A DNA stretch of 64,000 nucleotides from Paramacrobiotus metropolitanus. Lineage: Eukaryota; Tardigrada; Eutardigrada; Parachela; Macrobiotidae. The stretch lies in the NCBI RefSeq assembly GCF_019649055.1, contig NW_026570297.1:434001-498000 (forward strand), read 5' to 3'. Shown here piece by piece: positions 45,935 to 60,585 of the stretch (position 1 is its first letter; every line of letters starts with the position of its first letter). A program made the translations under genes and the position numbers. Under the pieces are notes generated by a model, which made no database searches, was not told the origin of the DNA, and was given only the letters and a program-made list of their open reading frames with translations.

Positions 45935-48900
45935 CGATTTCTGCGCTTGTCAGCCGGTTTTTGTTCTGGTTTTGTTTGTTGATGCCGGTTTTTCAAACAA
46001 TTGGAGTTTTTAATGTTTTGTCATTGATAGATAAGACTCCATTGAATTTCTGAGTGTTTCAGGCAGTTTTCATGCAAATCATAACCAGACGAATTTCTCG
46101 GGAAAATGAAGTGATCAAAAGGATCAAAAGTCTGTTATGGGAATTTAATCAGTAACGCCGACACGAATCCACGATCAGTTTACAACCGTCTGCGAAAATT
46201 GATGTAGAAGCTTTTATGTTTATTAGTAGCCGTTTTAAGGTAATTTTATTAGTCAAGTGTGCAATAGAAACATCTTCAGCACTTTGTATTGTTTTATACC
46301 GTTCATTTGTTTGCGTTTACGTTTGCGACGTTTACGTTTCCAATATGCAGAAAAACTACAAGCCAGCGAAATTCTTATGATCAGACTGATTCGGTACTTC
46401 TTGTCGTACAAAATACTGGTTTCTTTCGGTTTTTCTAGCAAATTTTTAAGTACAAGTTCTTGAAATCACAGCACAACTGGTCCTGCCTGATCTTCGGCGA
46501 TTCCGATGCATGTGCAGCAAACCGGAAATGATTTGTTGCTACTGAAAAAGCAATGATTACCGGACACTTCCGATTCCAATCCCATTAAAGTGGTGGAGGA
46601 AATTTCCATAAGGTTAGTCAGTACGGGGCGTTACTGCTGCGGTCAGCCGCACTCACCTTTGCACACACATTGGCTAAACCGAGCTGGCCCGCATACTCGT
46701 ACTACAGATTGCTGGCCGAATGAGCGTAGTATGACAGGCCTGCACAGTTGCAATTTTGCCTTTTGGATTTTTCTGTTTCCGAAACACCGCAGTTTCAGAT
46801 TTGGAGCTTTCGCTCACGCCGCCAACGATGGCATTGCCCTTCCTGTAAATACCGGGAAATTTTGGAGCTGCATTCTTTCAGTGTTTCATAATCCATATTT
46901 CCAAGGTACGTGCAATATTTGGTACAGTAAACTAAAGGCTGGAAGAGCAACCTGTACTCATGACGAACGTGCGTACAGTGCAGTAAATATAGCGTTGCGA
47001 GGCTATCACGATAGCACTTTTGTTGTTTTTGACTACATTGAGTTAATGGAGGGCGACAGCCTTCGCTGCGCTACGCCACATGCGCGGGTTCGACGGCACT
47101 TTGCCCCGAGAATTTTGTGTAAATATCCGATAAACCAAACAAATAATTTCTTGATTTGACTCAGATTATTAGCTGCCAAACTGGGTGATAAAAGATGAAG
47201 GGAAGGTTGTGTAGATTTATTATTACTCATGTGTAAACGGTATGTATGGCCAGATGACAACTGTTTTCTCTACGGTCTGATGAAGCAGGTGAAGTGCTAA
47301 TCACGGAAACTTACAGCTGCTCGATAAAAAGACCTTGTTGTGCTTTTCGGCGATTGTTCAGTGTGCAGAAATAGCCGAATCAGGTCGCAAATCAGTGATC
47401 ACTATCATCTGCTTATTGTACAGGGCTAATTTATCCGTATGAACGAGTTGCATTGGTTTTTATTATGACAGGGTGAAAATTGCGGATCTCTCTCTTTGTC
47501 GACTGTCTTCAACGTCGCCATCGTTGCGGAAAGCAGAATCACGGTAAGTGAAACTCTGTGAAGCGTACTCAATGTATTTGTGACTATATGTTTGTCCTTT
47601 TTTTCAAAGTAATTTTAAAATATTTTTTAAATTTTTTAGAATAATTTAAATGCTGTAAGATTTTTTATGGATTAAGATTTCGTGATTTTTGGTACGAAGT
47701 ACTCGAAAAATGATTGCGTGAAGGCTGCGGCAATTTTCTGGAGTGTTTCGGTTTTGGACGTTTTCCAAAACGCTCATTCAAGTGGATGGTTCGATACGTG
47801 AGGCAGTTTTTACAGAAGTGCTGAAACTGTGCTTTTTCGCTAATTTTTCGCAGAAATTGTGAGCAGTTGTCGGGCACGTATCACATTTTTTGCGTCATAA
47901 TGAATAATGGTGACCAGTGAAAATTCATACATTTTTTTATTTTATGCAGCCAATTATAATTATGGCTGTGGTCCGTGGGCCCGGTGTCTTTGATAAAATA
48001 TATAAGAAAAGTATACGAGTTATTTTTTAATTTTCAAACACAATTTGTTTAACAGATTTTTCCATGTTAATGCATTTTCCATTTCTCATAATATTATAAT
48101 TAGTCTGATTAGATAGCAGATTCTTTTATTCTGTAGGGATCTGTCGGTAAGAAATTGTAGCCAATCCCATAACGATTAGAGAATAAAACTCCCCTGACAT
48201 TCGATCGCTCAGTGTTCCTTTCTTGTGAAATGGGATTAGCCATTTCTCCATAATTATTTTGTTGATTTTCCATTCAGCGCAGCAGTCAGCATACACTGCT
48301 GGCATTGCGTAGCAGGTGACATTTACCGCACTTTTCTCCCGTTGTGCTATTTTCAGTCGGTGGGGGTTGGGGATGATGAGAAAACATTGATTTCCCCTCG
48401 TCCTCCGCTGATCGATTGTCCACGTCGTGGTCGGCCGGCAGTAAACGACTTGCCGGCGCAATCAAGCCGAAACATATATGTATATTCCTGCGCTGTAATT
48501 TGTTTTCTGGGGGAACACTGCGCGGGACAATCTGGGTGCGGTGGTCATGTCGCGTGGGCTAAATGGATTTTTTATAGCGCTTATCCATTAGATTGTCGCT
48601 TTTATGGACGCTGACAAGGATCGGCTGTGATTTCGTGAGAGATGGGTTCTCTCTTCAGAACCGGAACCAGCCGGAAGACATTATGCCAAGGAATTAAAAC
48701 GTAATTAGGGTTACGATTTTACCAGCTTCTTGTTATACATTTTTTTCTTAAATTCATTTTAATACAAAGTAAATTTTTTTTGGGAAACAATTTTGATTGG
48801 ACTGAAATTGCTTGTCTAAAAAATCCTAAATAAAATATTCGTAAATCGTACATAATTCACACCGGCATCGGTTATTTTTATTTCCACTTCGCAGTTGCAG

Positions 48901-51900
48901 ATTAAATATTTTCGTTCCGCAAGCCTAACTAAAAAGTCGGACTTTGTCAGCGAATTCTTTTGAAAATAGTTTTAAAAATGTAACTGGTTGAAAACAAAAT
49001 ATTAGATAAAGGAAATAATTCGCAGTGAATTAATGAACCGTTTTGGGGTGTTTCTGTTTGCTTGAGTAGTTCCCGATTTCGTTGAAATTGTAATTACAGA
49101 ATATTTGATGAGGTTCGCGTATGGTTTGCGTGTGTGACGAATCAGTAGCCGTTTTGCTTGTCTGTTCTTCCGCAAGAGTGCCTTCACCAGGTAGACATGG
49201 AGGAAAAGTCAGAAAACACTAGCCGAAGTTGCAAGACGTGGGCATTTTTACTGCCAATGCAGCAGGTTGACGACTTGAGACACAGAGATGATCGGTGAGG
49301 AAAAAATGCCATTTCCGCCGAGTGGTGCAGCGCCTGAGCGCATGTTGTAGCAAGGTGGTCGAAAAAACGTCAGCTGCGGGTTTTTCGATCAGCCTCGTAA
49401 AAGTCATGAGGATGAATGTTGAGAAATTGTTCGTTCAATTATGAGAGAGAGGAAATGTTTGTGATGCGAAAGGACAGACGGCGAAGCTGGCGGTTAAGAC
49501 GCGCATTGGCCTAAAAAACTGTTTACTTATCGGACAGGTTGAGAGCGATACAAATGTGTCCATTATGGTTCGATGTTGGGCTTGATAACCGACGTCTCCG
49601 CACGTGAAAGAATTTGCATTTTAAATTCCGCCGGCAGCCGGAAAATTACAGACATGCATAAAAAATTACAGGCCGCTGCTGGAAAAAATTAGCATCGATT
49701 TTGGCTGGTTTTTGTCAGTTTTCAAGTGTTGCTCCATTGCGAATTTTGATATTTTCGTTGGTATTGTTAATTTATCTGTTGATGAAGCTTTTTTGGAGTG
49801 CTTCAGTTATTTTCCCAAATTTTTGTAGTTTTGTTTGTATTTTTATTTACGCGATTTTTTTACGACGATGGAGGAATAAATAATATGAGTCACTAAAGAT
49901 ATTCTGGCATCTTATCAAAACACTGTTCAAGCCTGCTACAGAATACAGCTCTTTGTAAAATTCTCAATTGATTTCCCCTGAATTACATAAGTGCTGCAGT
50001 AGACATGATAATCTGTTTTGCCTCTTGGATAAAGATATCTTCGAACCGGTTACCATGTTAATCTGTTGTGGAAATGGTAAATTAAATGAGATGAAATTTG
50101 ATGATTCAGAGCTAAAATCCACATATATTGATCGCAGAAAACAGTGATTACAAGTGCTGGCGGACGTCAGGCAGCAAGGTTAAGCTGTAGGCTGGTGTAG
50201 TGTACGGGCAAACCGGAATTCTGCACTTGAATTGATTATTACAAAATGCAAAAAGAAAAATGGCTCAGAGTAATTAGAATTATTATAAAATTTCGTACGA
50301 GTACAGAGTACGCTTTCTTTCTTTACTATGTCATGGTGTGTTTTACGTATGGTTAACCGTTGGTTTGGGCGCTTATTTTGTATTTCGTTGAATATATATT
50401 TTGTTGTTGTTTTATCTTTTCTCCTCTCGTTCTGGTAGATAATTTTGTGGTAAATTAATTATAGCCATAATAATTTCAGGATTTATGTTGAACCTTTCTT
50501 AAAAATATTTCAGAACCGGAAATTATAGTTTGTTTACAATTTTATTTTGTTTCTTTTGCGGTAACTGGTCTTTCGCGATGTTGTATAAGCTCTGTCGGCA
50601 CATGTTTGCCTTACTACGCAATGTGTAAGTATGCATTGATTACAATAGGAAACGAGTGTGTCGAGAGCTTTTGTGCATTAATTTGTATGTTTTTTCTTCT
50701 GTGGAGCCCTGTCTGGTTGTCTGGTCTTGGGTTGATTATGAGAAGCTGACGGATGATGATAGTGGCCGGCTTTGAGCAGCAGCAGCAACATTTATTCATG
50801 CATAAGACGTCAAATAAGTGCTGCTACTTAGCGTTCACGCACAGCCGGGAATGGGTGGTTTGCATGGTGTTGCGTCAGGGAAAACTGTGATGGCGTTCTC
50901 GTGACTCGGGCGGTGTTGTGTGTTGGCTGCGGCGCTATTTGTTTGAAGAGTTTTTATCGTTGTCTCCACGGACAGCGTCCCATCGATCAATAATCCTGTC
51001 TAAGATTATCCCTTGCGTGCTGAAGGAGTGTCGGGCGGGTGGTTGTGTGTTGGGAGAGCGGCTTTTCTCTCCCGTTTTTACTGGTTGTGTGCGGGATGGT
51101 AGCCGCGTGTGAAGAGAATACGGGGGATTTTTTCTCAACTTTTTTCCGGGTTTAATCCGCCGTGGGCGATAATCTGAAGAATATCTTTCTGGGAGGTTGT
51201 TTCGGGGTGGTGTGTTTGGTTGAGAATTAATCGGATTGGATGGTCCCCTTGGTGTTCCCTCGCGGGAGGAATTATTTCCGATATTTCGGTGAGTGCCGGG
51301 TTGTATGGCGAATTTCCATGCCGGTGCTACGTATGTTGAAGCGCGTTGCGACCACGTTATAGATCTGTAGCAATGTGGCGATGGTGAAAACTTACGGCGA
51401 AATGTTGTGGTCTGATTGTTTTCAGAACATAAACTTGATAATTGCGCGTGTTTGACGATGTGTCATATCATGTTCAATAATAGATACTGTCACAATATTT
51501 TGTTTTGTAATACAGTATCTTCGCTCCGAATTTTGATACTCATTTCTGAATTGTGTTTAACGGTTTTTCTTTCATTGAGGTTTAGGTTTTCTTATTTCTT
51601 TTCCTTATGCAAGTCTGATTAAAATAAATTTTAGACGTTTAAAATGCTGCCTTAGTGTTCGTTTTCGTTATTAACAATGATCAGCTGATTAGATTCAGAA
51701 TTAATATAAATTAAGTGGTATCACCAGCAAAATAAGTGTTGCATTAATCAGATTATGGCCAACTAAATGATAACGTTATGTGCTAAGTAAAAGTTGCAGG
51801 CTTCCAGCTTTTCGAAGTAAAATTTGTGAATAATTTTATTTGGCTGCCACGGTAACACTGTTACGGCTTAGAAGAGGTTTTTTGTACTAGTTACTACATA

Positions 51901-53173
51901 TTTTCCGTGTTTGATATCCTCGGACATCATCGTTGTGGCTGCTGGTTAAGTGCGTACTACTCTATTTACGTTTTTGCTGGGAACTAATTTTAGGGATTTC
52001 CTGAACGTATTTCTCTGTGCGCGGGTGGGTTGTTTTATTAACGAAGTCTGTTTGATTGCGCCGGAGTTCCGTTAATATTAATTTCCAGTGAATGCCGCCG
52101 TCTGCGCGTACGAAGACAGCACGTGCTGCTGGATTATTTATTAATTGGACTGCAAATTGGTGCGGCTTATCAAGGTTGCAGTGCGAATGATAGCGTCATT
52201 TAGCACGGAGATATATCATAGTTGTATGACGGGTTGCCCCCGACGAATCGCAGCTGGGTAAATAATCGTTAAGAATTATTAACATTGCTATTCGGTATTC
52301 CATAACATCAGCAAACGCGCGGTGATGGAACGTTTGGTAAAATTTTGACTGCGTTAATTGTACACCTGTGCAATGCGCACTCGAATAATCGAATTGCACA
52401 TGGCTTTTCCATTTTGTTATAACAGGTTTTTTTATGTTTTAGTCAGTTAGATCATTTTTAATCTCAGCCATCATTATTTTACCGTTATGAATAAAATTAA
52501 AATCCTTATTATTTTTGTAAATTTAAAGTGGGGCATTTAAACTGTACTTAGGTAGCTAAAAATTGCAAATTTTGCGTGATGTGTTTAATGTGAATCGTTT
52601 AGCAGTGCGCCATATTTTTCGTGCATTTATTATTTTTTGTATAAAAAATGTTTTAAGAAAATTTGTTTTGATTTAGTTTGCTTGGTGTTCTTTAAAATTT
52701 TGGCGTATCTTTTTTCTTTTTGTTCTGCGAAGATAGAAAACCTCGCGAATTGGCCACCTGCCCATAGTCTACGATTTTGTAGTCAGGTTTACTTATTACG
52801 CCAAATTTGTATCTGTACGATACACGAGCTGGATTAGTACTGATGCCAATGTGAATCAGGTTTGCCGCAGCCGAACCGGTTGAGTCTGTAAATAGCTTTC
52901 TTTTCTCTCTGGGCTGTTGTGTTGTATGCACGTATGTCTCCCCATTGACTGCAGTAATATTTATCTGTCGGTCGTGTTGGCCAGTTATAGGCATGCAGTG
53001 TGTATGAGTGATTTTGACGAGAGGCTAATGCAGCAGCATCGCGCTTTACTCTCTCTTTCTCCTCTTGTGTAGACTGACGGGGAATAAATAAAGGGGACCC
53101 ACTGTTTGGTGCGTTTGTTTCTCTCCACGGATTTCTTAACTGGACTGTCCTGACCTGTTGGGTACAAACTACA
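45935..53173. other. 7.2 kb without a recognisable gene
   Basis: Between GTPBP10 and the J-protein gene. The GTPBP10 3' UTR begins the interval and the promoter and 5' UTR of the J-protein gene should end it. The longest frame (46590-47159, plus, 189 codons) does not resemble a protein family, starts mid-frame without a good context and has biased composition. I see no rRNA, tRNA or repeat array. It could hold regulatory DNA, non-coding transcripts or exons too short to recognise. Confidence 0.5.
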
Positions 53174-56100
53174 ATGCACGATTTCTACGAGATTCTGGAG
53201 ATTACACGGACGGCGTCGGATTCGGAGATCAAAAAAGCGTAAGTGATGTCTCATTCACTATGTTGTATGGTATTCGTTTCCTAAGAACTTGCTTCTGGTG
53301 TAAAGAAAATAATATTTAGAATATTTTCAAAAAAATTTTCTGGACCTTTTTGATTAAAATTAGTTTTTCCAGTGTGCTGTAAATTTTTTGAATTGCGTTA
53401 CGGCGCGGTTGTGAAATAAGGTTGGCATGGAGTGAGAGTTATTAATCGGAATTTATGGCTTGTGATCGCCTCGTGCTGTTATGGGTTAATGTATCCATTC
53501 GCCATCGGAGTCGCGCAATTTTATCGGGAAATATACAGCAGATGGCTGACATGTTTTCAGTTTTCACTGGACGAAATGGATGCTGTTTGGCGGGTTTTAT
53601 AGGTTGTTTTGCTCGATAATTATCGTTTGAAAACTGCGGATTGTCGTTGCTTCCCAAGTCTATGATTTTCTAGCTTCACTTTCTATTTTGGACTACTTTT
53701 TTAAAAAATTGATTTTCTATTCGAGACTTTTTGACTTTGCTAAATTAGTATTATTGCCGAAATTTCTGTTCAAAAATAAGTTCACATTTCAGTGTTTTTA
53801 CTCTGGAAATAAGAAACTTGTCATCATGCGAGACTTTGGAGTAGCTGACGATGTTTTGCTGCGCGATGTTTGTAGTGCTGGTTTCGTAATTGTCGCTTAT
53901 GCAATTGTTTCTTGCATTGTTTTACCGCATATTTTTTGCCACTAGCTCATGGAATTTTTAATTTCCCACACATTCGATACAGGTGACACCAAGCGGTATC
54001 GAATCAGCGGCCTTCAAATAGGAAGTTCAATATTGTCGGGCAAATATTTGCCACTGATAAAGGCATTCTTTGCTCTGATTATTTGCCAGAGCACCGTATT
54101 GCATGTATTAGTATTGTATGGGGCAGCGTGAAAGATGATGCGCACAGCAGCGGACATTCTTTGTTGCATAGCCTTCGTATGAGTGGCCCGGAGATGACCG
54201 GCCTAGGTCGGAGCGGAAAAATGAAAAATGCACGGCGGCAGTGCGCAGTGCAGGTTGTGATTCAGACGCTCTAGTAACCTACAATCGTCCAGGTCAAGGA
54301 GAAGCTCTTGGTGTGCGGGTCCCCGGGACGAGAGTGAATCAGTCGGGCCCCTTTGTTTACCGTCCAGGGATCCAGGGCACACGGGGGTGCGCCGTGTTGT
54401 TAGGCTGCAAGGTGAATCAGTGGGATCATTGTTGTGGAATTAGCGTGAATCAGCGGGCGACTGTATTGCTCAGTTGACTTGTGAAGACGTTGATTTCTTT
54501 AAATTTTGATTAGCGATCGATTTTTAATCGTACTTAAAGCGCATGGTTCGCTATTACAGAAGAAATTTCGTTGTTCTACCGGCTCGCGTAACGCTCTGCA
54601 AGCGTCCTCGTTTTTCCGGTGTTAATTTGTAATTTTCATGGAATTAGTTTTACTCTCATCGGTTTTTATTTATTATTCGTTCTGGTTTCGGACGCTCTGA
54701 TTAGGCGACTACGCAATTTGTCCCGGAACGCCGTAGTTGTTATTGAAGACGTAGTGTAGTGGATGCTGATTCCATGTCCAAATAATTAATTCTGTTGGTA
54801 TTACATAGTTATTGATATTCGTACTTTTTTAACGGGAATTCATTTTTTTATTGCATCCAAATTAATGAAAAAATGTTTCATATTATTTAAGAGTTTTTCT
54901 TTGTTTGTACGACGGGCTTGGTTGAAAGCGTGTGATTTTCCTTGGAAGATATTCTGCACGCTCCTAACGTTTTACTGATAATGATTTTACATTTTTACGA
55001 GTATTTTCGGATCAACAAATTAATCGATAGATCATCGAGGTGAAGCATTTTCGTGGCAGAAAATAGCTGTTTGTGCGTTGTGTGAGCTTATTGATTATCC
55101 GCGAGATCGTCGAGGCAGAGTTTCTCTCTCGTTGAGCCCTATAATTTGGTCAGTCGAAAAGGCGCAGGTTGGGTGGTGTGTTTTGTATGCACGGAATATT
55201 ATTGATCTTTATGTATTCCGGTTACGTAAAAGACAAAACTCGCTGATGAATAGAGCGAAAACCCGCCGGCTAACCGCATGCTTACACTCTATGTTCGCGT
55301 CCGATGCTAAGCATAGCAGTTTTCCTGGCGAAAGGAGACGCGCCGTCGTCGTCGGTTTTGTGTCGATGGCATGTAATGCGTAGCTCATATGTTGTGTGTG
55401 TGTGTGTTGTAAATGTTGACGTTGCGCTCGGGTTGCGTCACGTCCTGTAAAGAATGGAAATCAGTGGGAAATGTGGTTGCTGCATTTTTAACAGCGGAAA
55501 TTCTAAATAAATAATACGTAATTTTCTTTGTTTTTGGAAATTACAGTTTAAAATTAAACGTACAGAAAATTCACCGACCAAAAATACCGAATTGTCACTT
55601 TCGGTTAACTTTATAGAATTGTATTTCGGGAAACTAGATTGTTAATTTGTATTTTTAGATAATATTTTGACTAGACATGATGCAGAAAAGGGGTAAAAGA
55701 ATTCAGGTGACGGTAAATTGGTTTGACAAAAATAGACACATTATGTGCGAAATGGCCGTAATCATAAAGTCGTAATGAGAAAGTGTTAAATTCGCTCTCT
55801 CATCTCTCTTTCATCTTGCGGCGGTTATGATTGAATTTCTTTCTGGGTGTCGTCCTGGTTGTGCCCACACAGCAATGACCGTGTGTACTACATAGTTTGG
55901 GGTGGGCATCAGCCAGCGTATTTATAAATTTAGCCGCGATGGCTTATAATTATCCTAGCGTCAGAGTTATTTTCTGTATCGTGCTGTGTCAAGCGGTGAC
56001 TTGATGTGTGTATGTTGTGTGTTGCAGATACCGGCGTTTAGCGCTGCGCTGGCATCCCGACAAGAATCCCGAGCAGAAGGATGAGGCCGAACGCAAGTTC

Positions 56101-59017
56101 AAGCAGATCTCACAGGCCTATGAAGTGCTGTCAGATGGTGAGTCTTGTTCGCTGACGATGTGATGCCGTGTGATGTCAACAGTACGTGATTTCTCGGCGA
56201 AATGTTGTCGTTACTGTTTTTTTTCCTGCATGTGATGGAATGAGTTTCCGGGGTGATTCTTTTCGACTTTGTCATATGCCAGCGTCTAGTGAAGAAAAAA
56301 ATTTACTTGCCCGATTTTTTAAACAAAGTTTGTTGGTCTAAGCTTATCTCACTCTGATAATCGGATAAATGTTTTTACATCATCGTAATTTCTCATGATA
56401 ATAATTTCTTATACTAGAGATATTTCTCTTGTAGTTTTGATTTTCGGTTTGTAAAGGTTACGTCTTTTTGAAAATTACTTTTTCGTTTTCGAAGATTCTG
56501 TAGAATGTGACATAAACTTTTTCCTTGGGTATTTCAAAATATTTTCCTACTTTTTGGCGTGGGTTGGATGTTAACGCCACGTTGAAATTAGAGTGCTCTT
56601 TGTATTAGAGGATACTAGAGCGGTTATATTCGTAGCGGCCACTTGATATGTCAAGTTTTCAATTAGGCGTAAAGTAGGCCAGTGGAAGATTGGGATCACT
56701 TGGGCTGGGTACGTGGTGCCCTCAGCCGGGATCATGATCCCACAGATCAGACCTTCCTGGGATTATCGATTTCTAATGGGCTTGTTTTTAACCCGAATTG
56801 TAAAAACCGAAAACCGCTGTCATGCAGCTGCTGCATCGTAAAAACTAGTTAGTGGAGATACTGTTTTGTGAACATGCGAATTTTTTTGCGAATTATAGTT
56901 ATATCAGGTTCACAGCTGAAAGAGGTTTGACATTAACTGTCGTTGTTGCCATTGTACTACGATTCTTCACTGATTGGATTAAAGTTTACTGTGTTTGCTG
57001 CTACTCATGTACAGTACTGTTATGGGAACTTACTGCACAGTGCAGACCGTACAAAAATAGTGATAATTTATGGGAATTTGTGTGTTTGTAGCGAAAAAGC
57101 GCGGAATTTACGATACACATGGCCACGAGGGTCTAGCCGGGCATGCTGCGGGACAGTCGCGTCGTGGCGGCTCCACCCGACATCGCCATCACCGGCCGAC
57201 CGATCCCTTCGGGTTCGGATTTACCGCCTTCGACGATGATAAGTTCGATGATCCCTTCGCTTCCTTTGGCTTCACTTTCCGGGATCCGTTTGATCTGTTC
57301 CGCGAGTTCTTTGGTGGCGACCCATTTTCAGGTAATAATGACGTTACACGGCCGAGGCCAACGCACGGCAAATCGGGATTGTGTCCTATAACGAGCCTAT
57401 TGTGCAGCCGTATTGAGCTCGTTATTATTGAGTGCCCGGGTGTTTATGGCGCTCTCTTCTGTCATCTGGAAAAGGTTTTATGGAGATTGTCATAATTTGT
57501 TTGAGTGCATCTTGTCTACAAAGTGTTGGGTAGATTTATTGTTACAACCGTTTTTATTGTTTATTTTTGTTTCATAGTTGTGTTTGCTTTGATTTCTTTC
57601 GTAACCTTGCTTTCAAGTTTTGCGGTTTAATAATTTCGATATTTACGTTCACACTTTGGTACTTAGTCAATAGTCTTTGATCGCAACAAAAGGTTTTTCT
57701 GTAATTATACCGTTTTTGCCCTTTAGTTTTTGGAAATATTTCCTTTTATCAGTTTTATCTTATGTATTTTTTACCGTTTTTAACGTTGATTTGATTTTCA
57801 AGATTCGCGAATTTCTTTTTGTTCTCATTGAGTTGAATGTTTATCTTTGACTATTATTGTCGAATGAAAATGAGGAGGCTGTATATTTGGCAGATCTGCG
57901 TCAGGATCGCTATCGTAACGCATTTTTCGGCTTCCCACCACCGGTGTTCTCCTTCGGCTTCGGCATCAGTCCCATGCTGCGCCATGCATTCAGTACCGAT
58001 CATATGCTAGACCATCATCATAATCACGGCTTCTCAGCCTTTACGGCCTCCACCACCAACTTCGAGACGTTCGCCCATGATACACCGGCCATCCGTCGCA
58101 TCACCACCACCACCAAGGTGGTCAACGGCAAGAAAATCTCCACGAAAAAGTACGTTGCATACGGTGGACGGATGTTATTGTGAATGCGGCCAGAAGAAAT
58201 TCCTTATGCAGATTTTGTAGTACTTTGAGTGTGTAAGACATATGTGCGTTTTCTTAGGGTTTTGGAGAATGGAGTAGAGACGGTGCACGTGTATGAAGAT
58301 GGGAATTTGAAGTCCAAATCGGTTAACGGTATCCAGCAAGCGCTGCCACATCAGCCGTAAGTTTAACATCAGCTTAGGAAATTTTTATTGAAATACAGCA
58401 GCATAAAGTAGAAAGTTTATTATAAAATTACTCGAGTTTTATGATAACGTATTGGTTAACGTTTCCAATCAATCAATCCGAAATAACAACGCCGTGATCT
58501 GAAATCATTTTTGAAATACCTCCGAGCACAGGATAAAAAATCTATGGAAAGTTAATTGAGTACAGCATGATGTTCGTTGTTGTGAAAGCATTGAATTGGA
58601 TTGAGGCGCATCGAGCAGAAGCCGGTGTTCTACAGTTTTCTCTGTAGAAGTGTATACGATACGGTTTTGTGTTGTTCGACTAGGACGGCATCGGTAGCCA
58701 CTGCGCCGCCCGTGGCCCACACGAAAGATTCATCATCCTCGTCCAACCGGCACGTCAGCCGCACGGCATCCTCAGCCGGCGCGTCATCCCACAGCAACGG
58801 CGCCGCTCACACCGACCCCCACCGCCCGGCCACCACCAGCAGCAATCCCTACCACCACGGCCACCATCATCACCACCACCACCACACCGCCGTACATATC
58901 CCCGCCGCCCACCGCACCCCGGCCACCAGCGGGGTGTCCAGTACGAAGAAGATGCGCGGAGATGATCATACCAAGCGCAACTGGTATGCCGGACAGACCA
59001 CGACCCAGCACGCCTGA
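53174..59017 (+). CDS. DNAJB6: DNAJB6/DNAJB2-type J-domain co-chaperone
   Basis: A class B Hsp40 that stimulates Hsp70 and in this subfamily suppresses aggregation. Six exons: 53174-53238, 56028-56137, 57092-57331, 57894-58149, 58258-58356, 58684-59017; phases agree and give 367 residues. The J domain starts [10 protein letters not shown] and has HPD at 31-33 ([11 protein letters not shown]). A G/F-type region rich in Phe, Asp and Gly follows ([24 protein letters not shown]). The C-terminal part contains [16 protein letters not shown] and [14 protein letters not shown], which closely follow the DNAJB6 C-terminal module. The last exon adds a Ser/Ala/His-rich tail with an eight-His run (GHHHHHHHH) and no CaaX box. 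For exon 4 I chose the acceptor at 57893 (ttggcag) because it gives [13 protein letters not shown]. Introns 1 and 2 are long (2.8 and 1.0 kb). An AATAAA lies at 59474. Confidence 0.9.
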
Positions 59018-60585
59018 TCTACTGGCGAACGGGTCTGGCATCCACACTCACTCTTTGGATAATTGTGGTGTTGTACTTCAGTTTGGGGGGCGCATAGTGA
59101 ACCATTTGGGGAGCTCGTTGGTTTTTTTTTCTTTTCTGTGGTTTCTTTTTTTACACTGATAACCGTTGTGGTGGGACGCGCGGCGGCGTGGCGAGTAGTA
59201 ATATAAATTTGGCGCTTGTTTTTCTTCCTCTCGCTTTATAATTAATGCCTAATGTTGCTAATAATGTGTTGTTTACAAACGGTATCAAATGTTTTTTTCG
59301 GGGGTTTGCAAGTTTTTTCTCTCGGATGCTGGAGATGCGGGATAATGATGGTCGATATTTGTTTTTGCGGAGAGAACGATGGGTTTTGAATTCTGTTGCA
59401 CAGGAAAATGAGGACTGATGTTACTGAATGGACTGTGGCTATTTTGGCTTGTACGTTGTAACATGCGATTATGAATAAAATTTGGAGGCCGATACGTTTC
59501 GCTTCCGTTATAGAATTTGCTCGAAAACGTTTTATAAAATCATCTAAAAAATTTCTGTAGTTGGTAGATACATGTGAATCCAAGAAACTTTCAAAACGTA
59601 AGAGTAGGTGTTCCAAACAAAGAAAATTGATTGATTAACATTATTTAACGACTGACACAATGACACAGCTCACTTTTCTGGAAGTGGACCATTGTAAGAA
59701 TATTTTTGTGTTATGAGATCCATTCGAATAGCTTCCCTGTTCGGTTGATTTTAGTATTTCTTATTGACATTGATGTGGAGTGTGGACAAATATTAATTTA
59801 GAAACCCTTATTTACCATTGAGAATAATTTTTTAAAATTATGAACCCTTTATTTCGGTTTTATTTTGCTTTTTTTGTGTTATTGAAACCGCAGTACCAAT
59901 CAACAGGCAATAACCAACATATCACTAAAAAATCATCCAGCACAAAACAAAATAAACCGTCTAAATTAAAAAATTTAAAACATGCTGTAGTTTTATTCGG
60001 CCGCACTGCTGTTCCCGGAAATAATTCTTGCAAGTTCAGAAGAGGTTAGCAATTCGGCAAGAATAGGATAAATAGGTCAACCGGCCAACAGATTTACATC
60101 CTCGCCATGCCGCTTGTGATTTGCCTGAGATAAAAAAATGCACGAATAGAAGTGCCTCGAATACCCTTGCTTAATTGCTATTGGCCAATGGGCTGTGACT
60201 CGTTCGATTCACTCCAGCCCAAGGCGAATCATGACCGCCATGGTTGCTGGCTTGTGCACGGTGACTTCTTTGATTTTTCATTTTCCAAGTTCGGCATTTT
60301 CTGGCTTGTTAGTTAGCAGTTATTTTTTATCGTAGGTCCATGACTGAAAAACCCTTTGGAGTTCTAAAAATCTTATAACACATGAAATTCTAAACTACTA
60401 AAGCCAGGCTATTTATCAGCAGTGTGACAGTTAGACGCGGAAATAGCGATTATCAGCCAGCACTTTTCTGGGCATCGTTCGATTGTTGACGGTCTCGGTT
60501 GATCCTTGTTGTGAGTGGATGGTGTTCGGTCTCCCGTTTTCCCGTTGATGCTTGACTGTTAGTTAGTAATCACCCCTTAACCCAA
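59018..60585. other. J-protein 3' UTR and KHDRBS promoter side
   Basis: Holds an AATAAA at 59474-59479, about 460 bp past the stop, then AT-rich sequence and the 5' region of the KH gene. No extra gene recognised. Confidence 0.5.
59474..59479 (+). terminator. J-protein gene poly(A) signal
   Basis: AATAAA in the sequence gaataaaatttgg, roughly 460 bp downstream of the stop codon. Confidence 0.45.

Noticed and set aside
46590-47159. 189-codon plus-strand frame
   Set aside because: Long but lacks family motifs, splice support or a convincing start; likely chance.
58784-59047. Minus-strand Gly/Val/Met-rich frame
   Set aside because: Antisense of the His/Ser/Pro-rich last exon of the J-protein gene.
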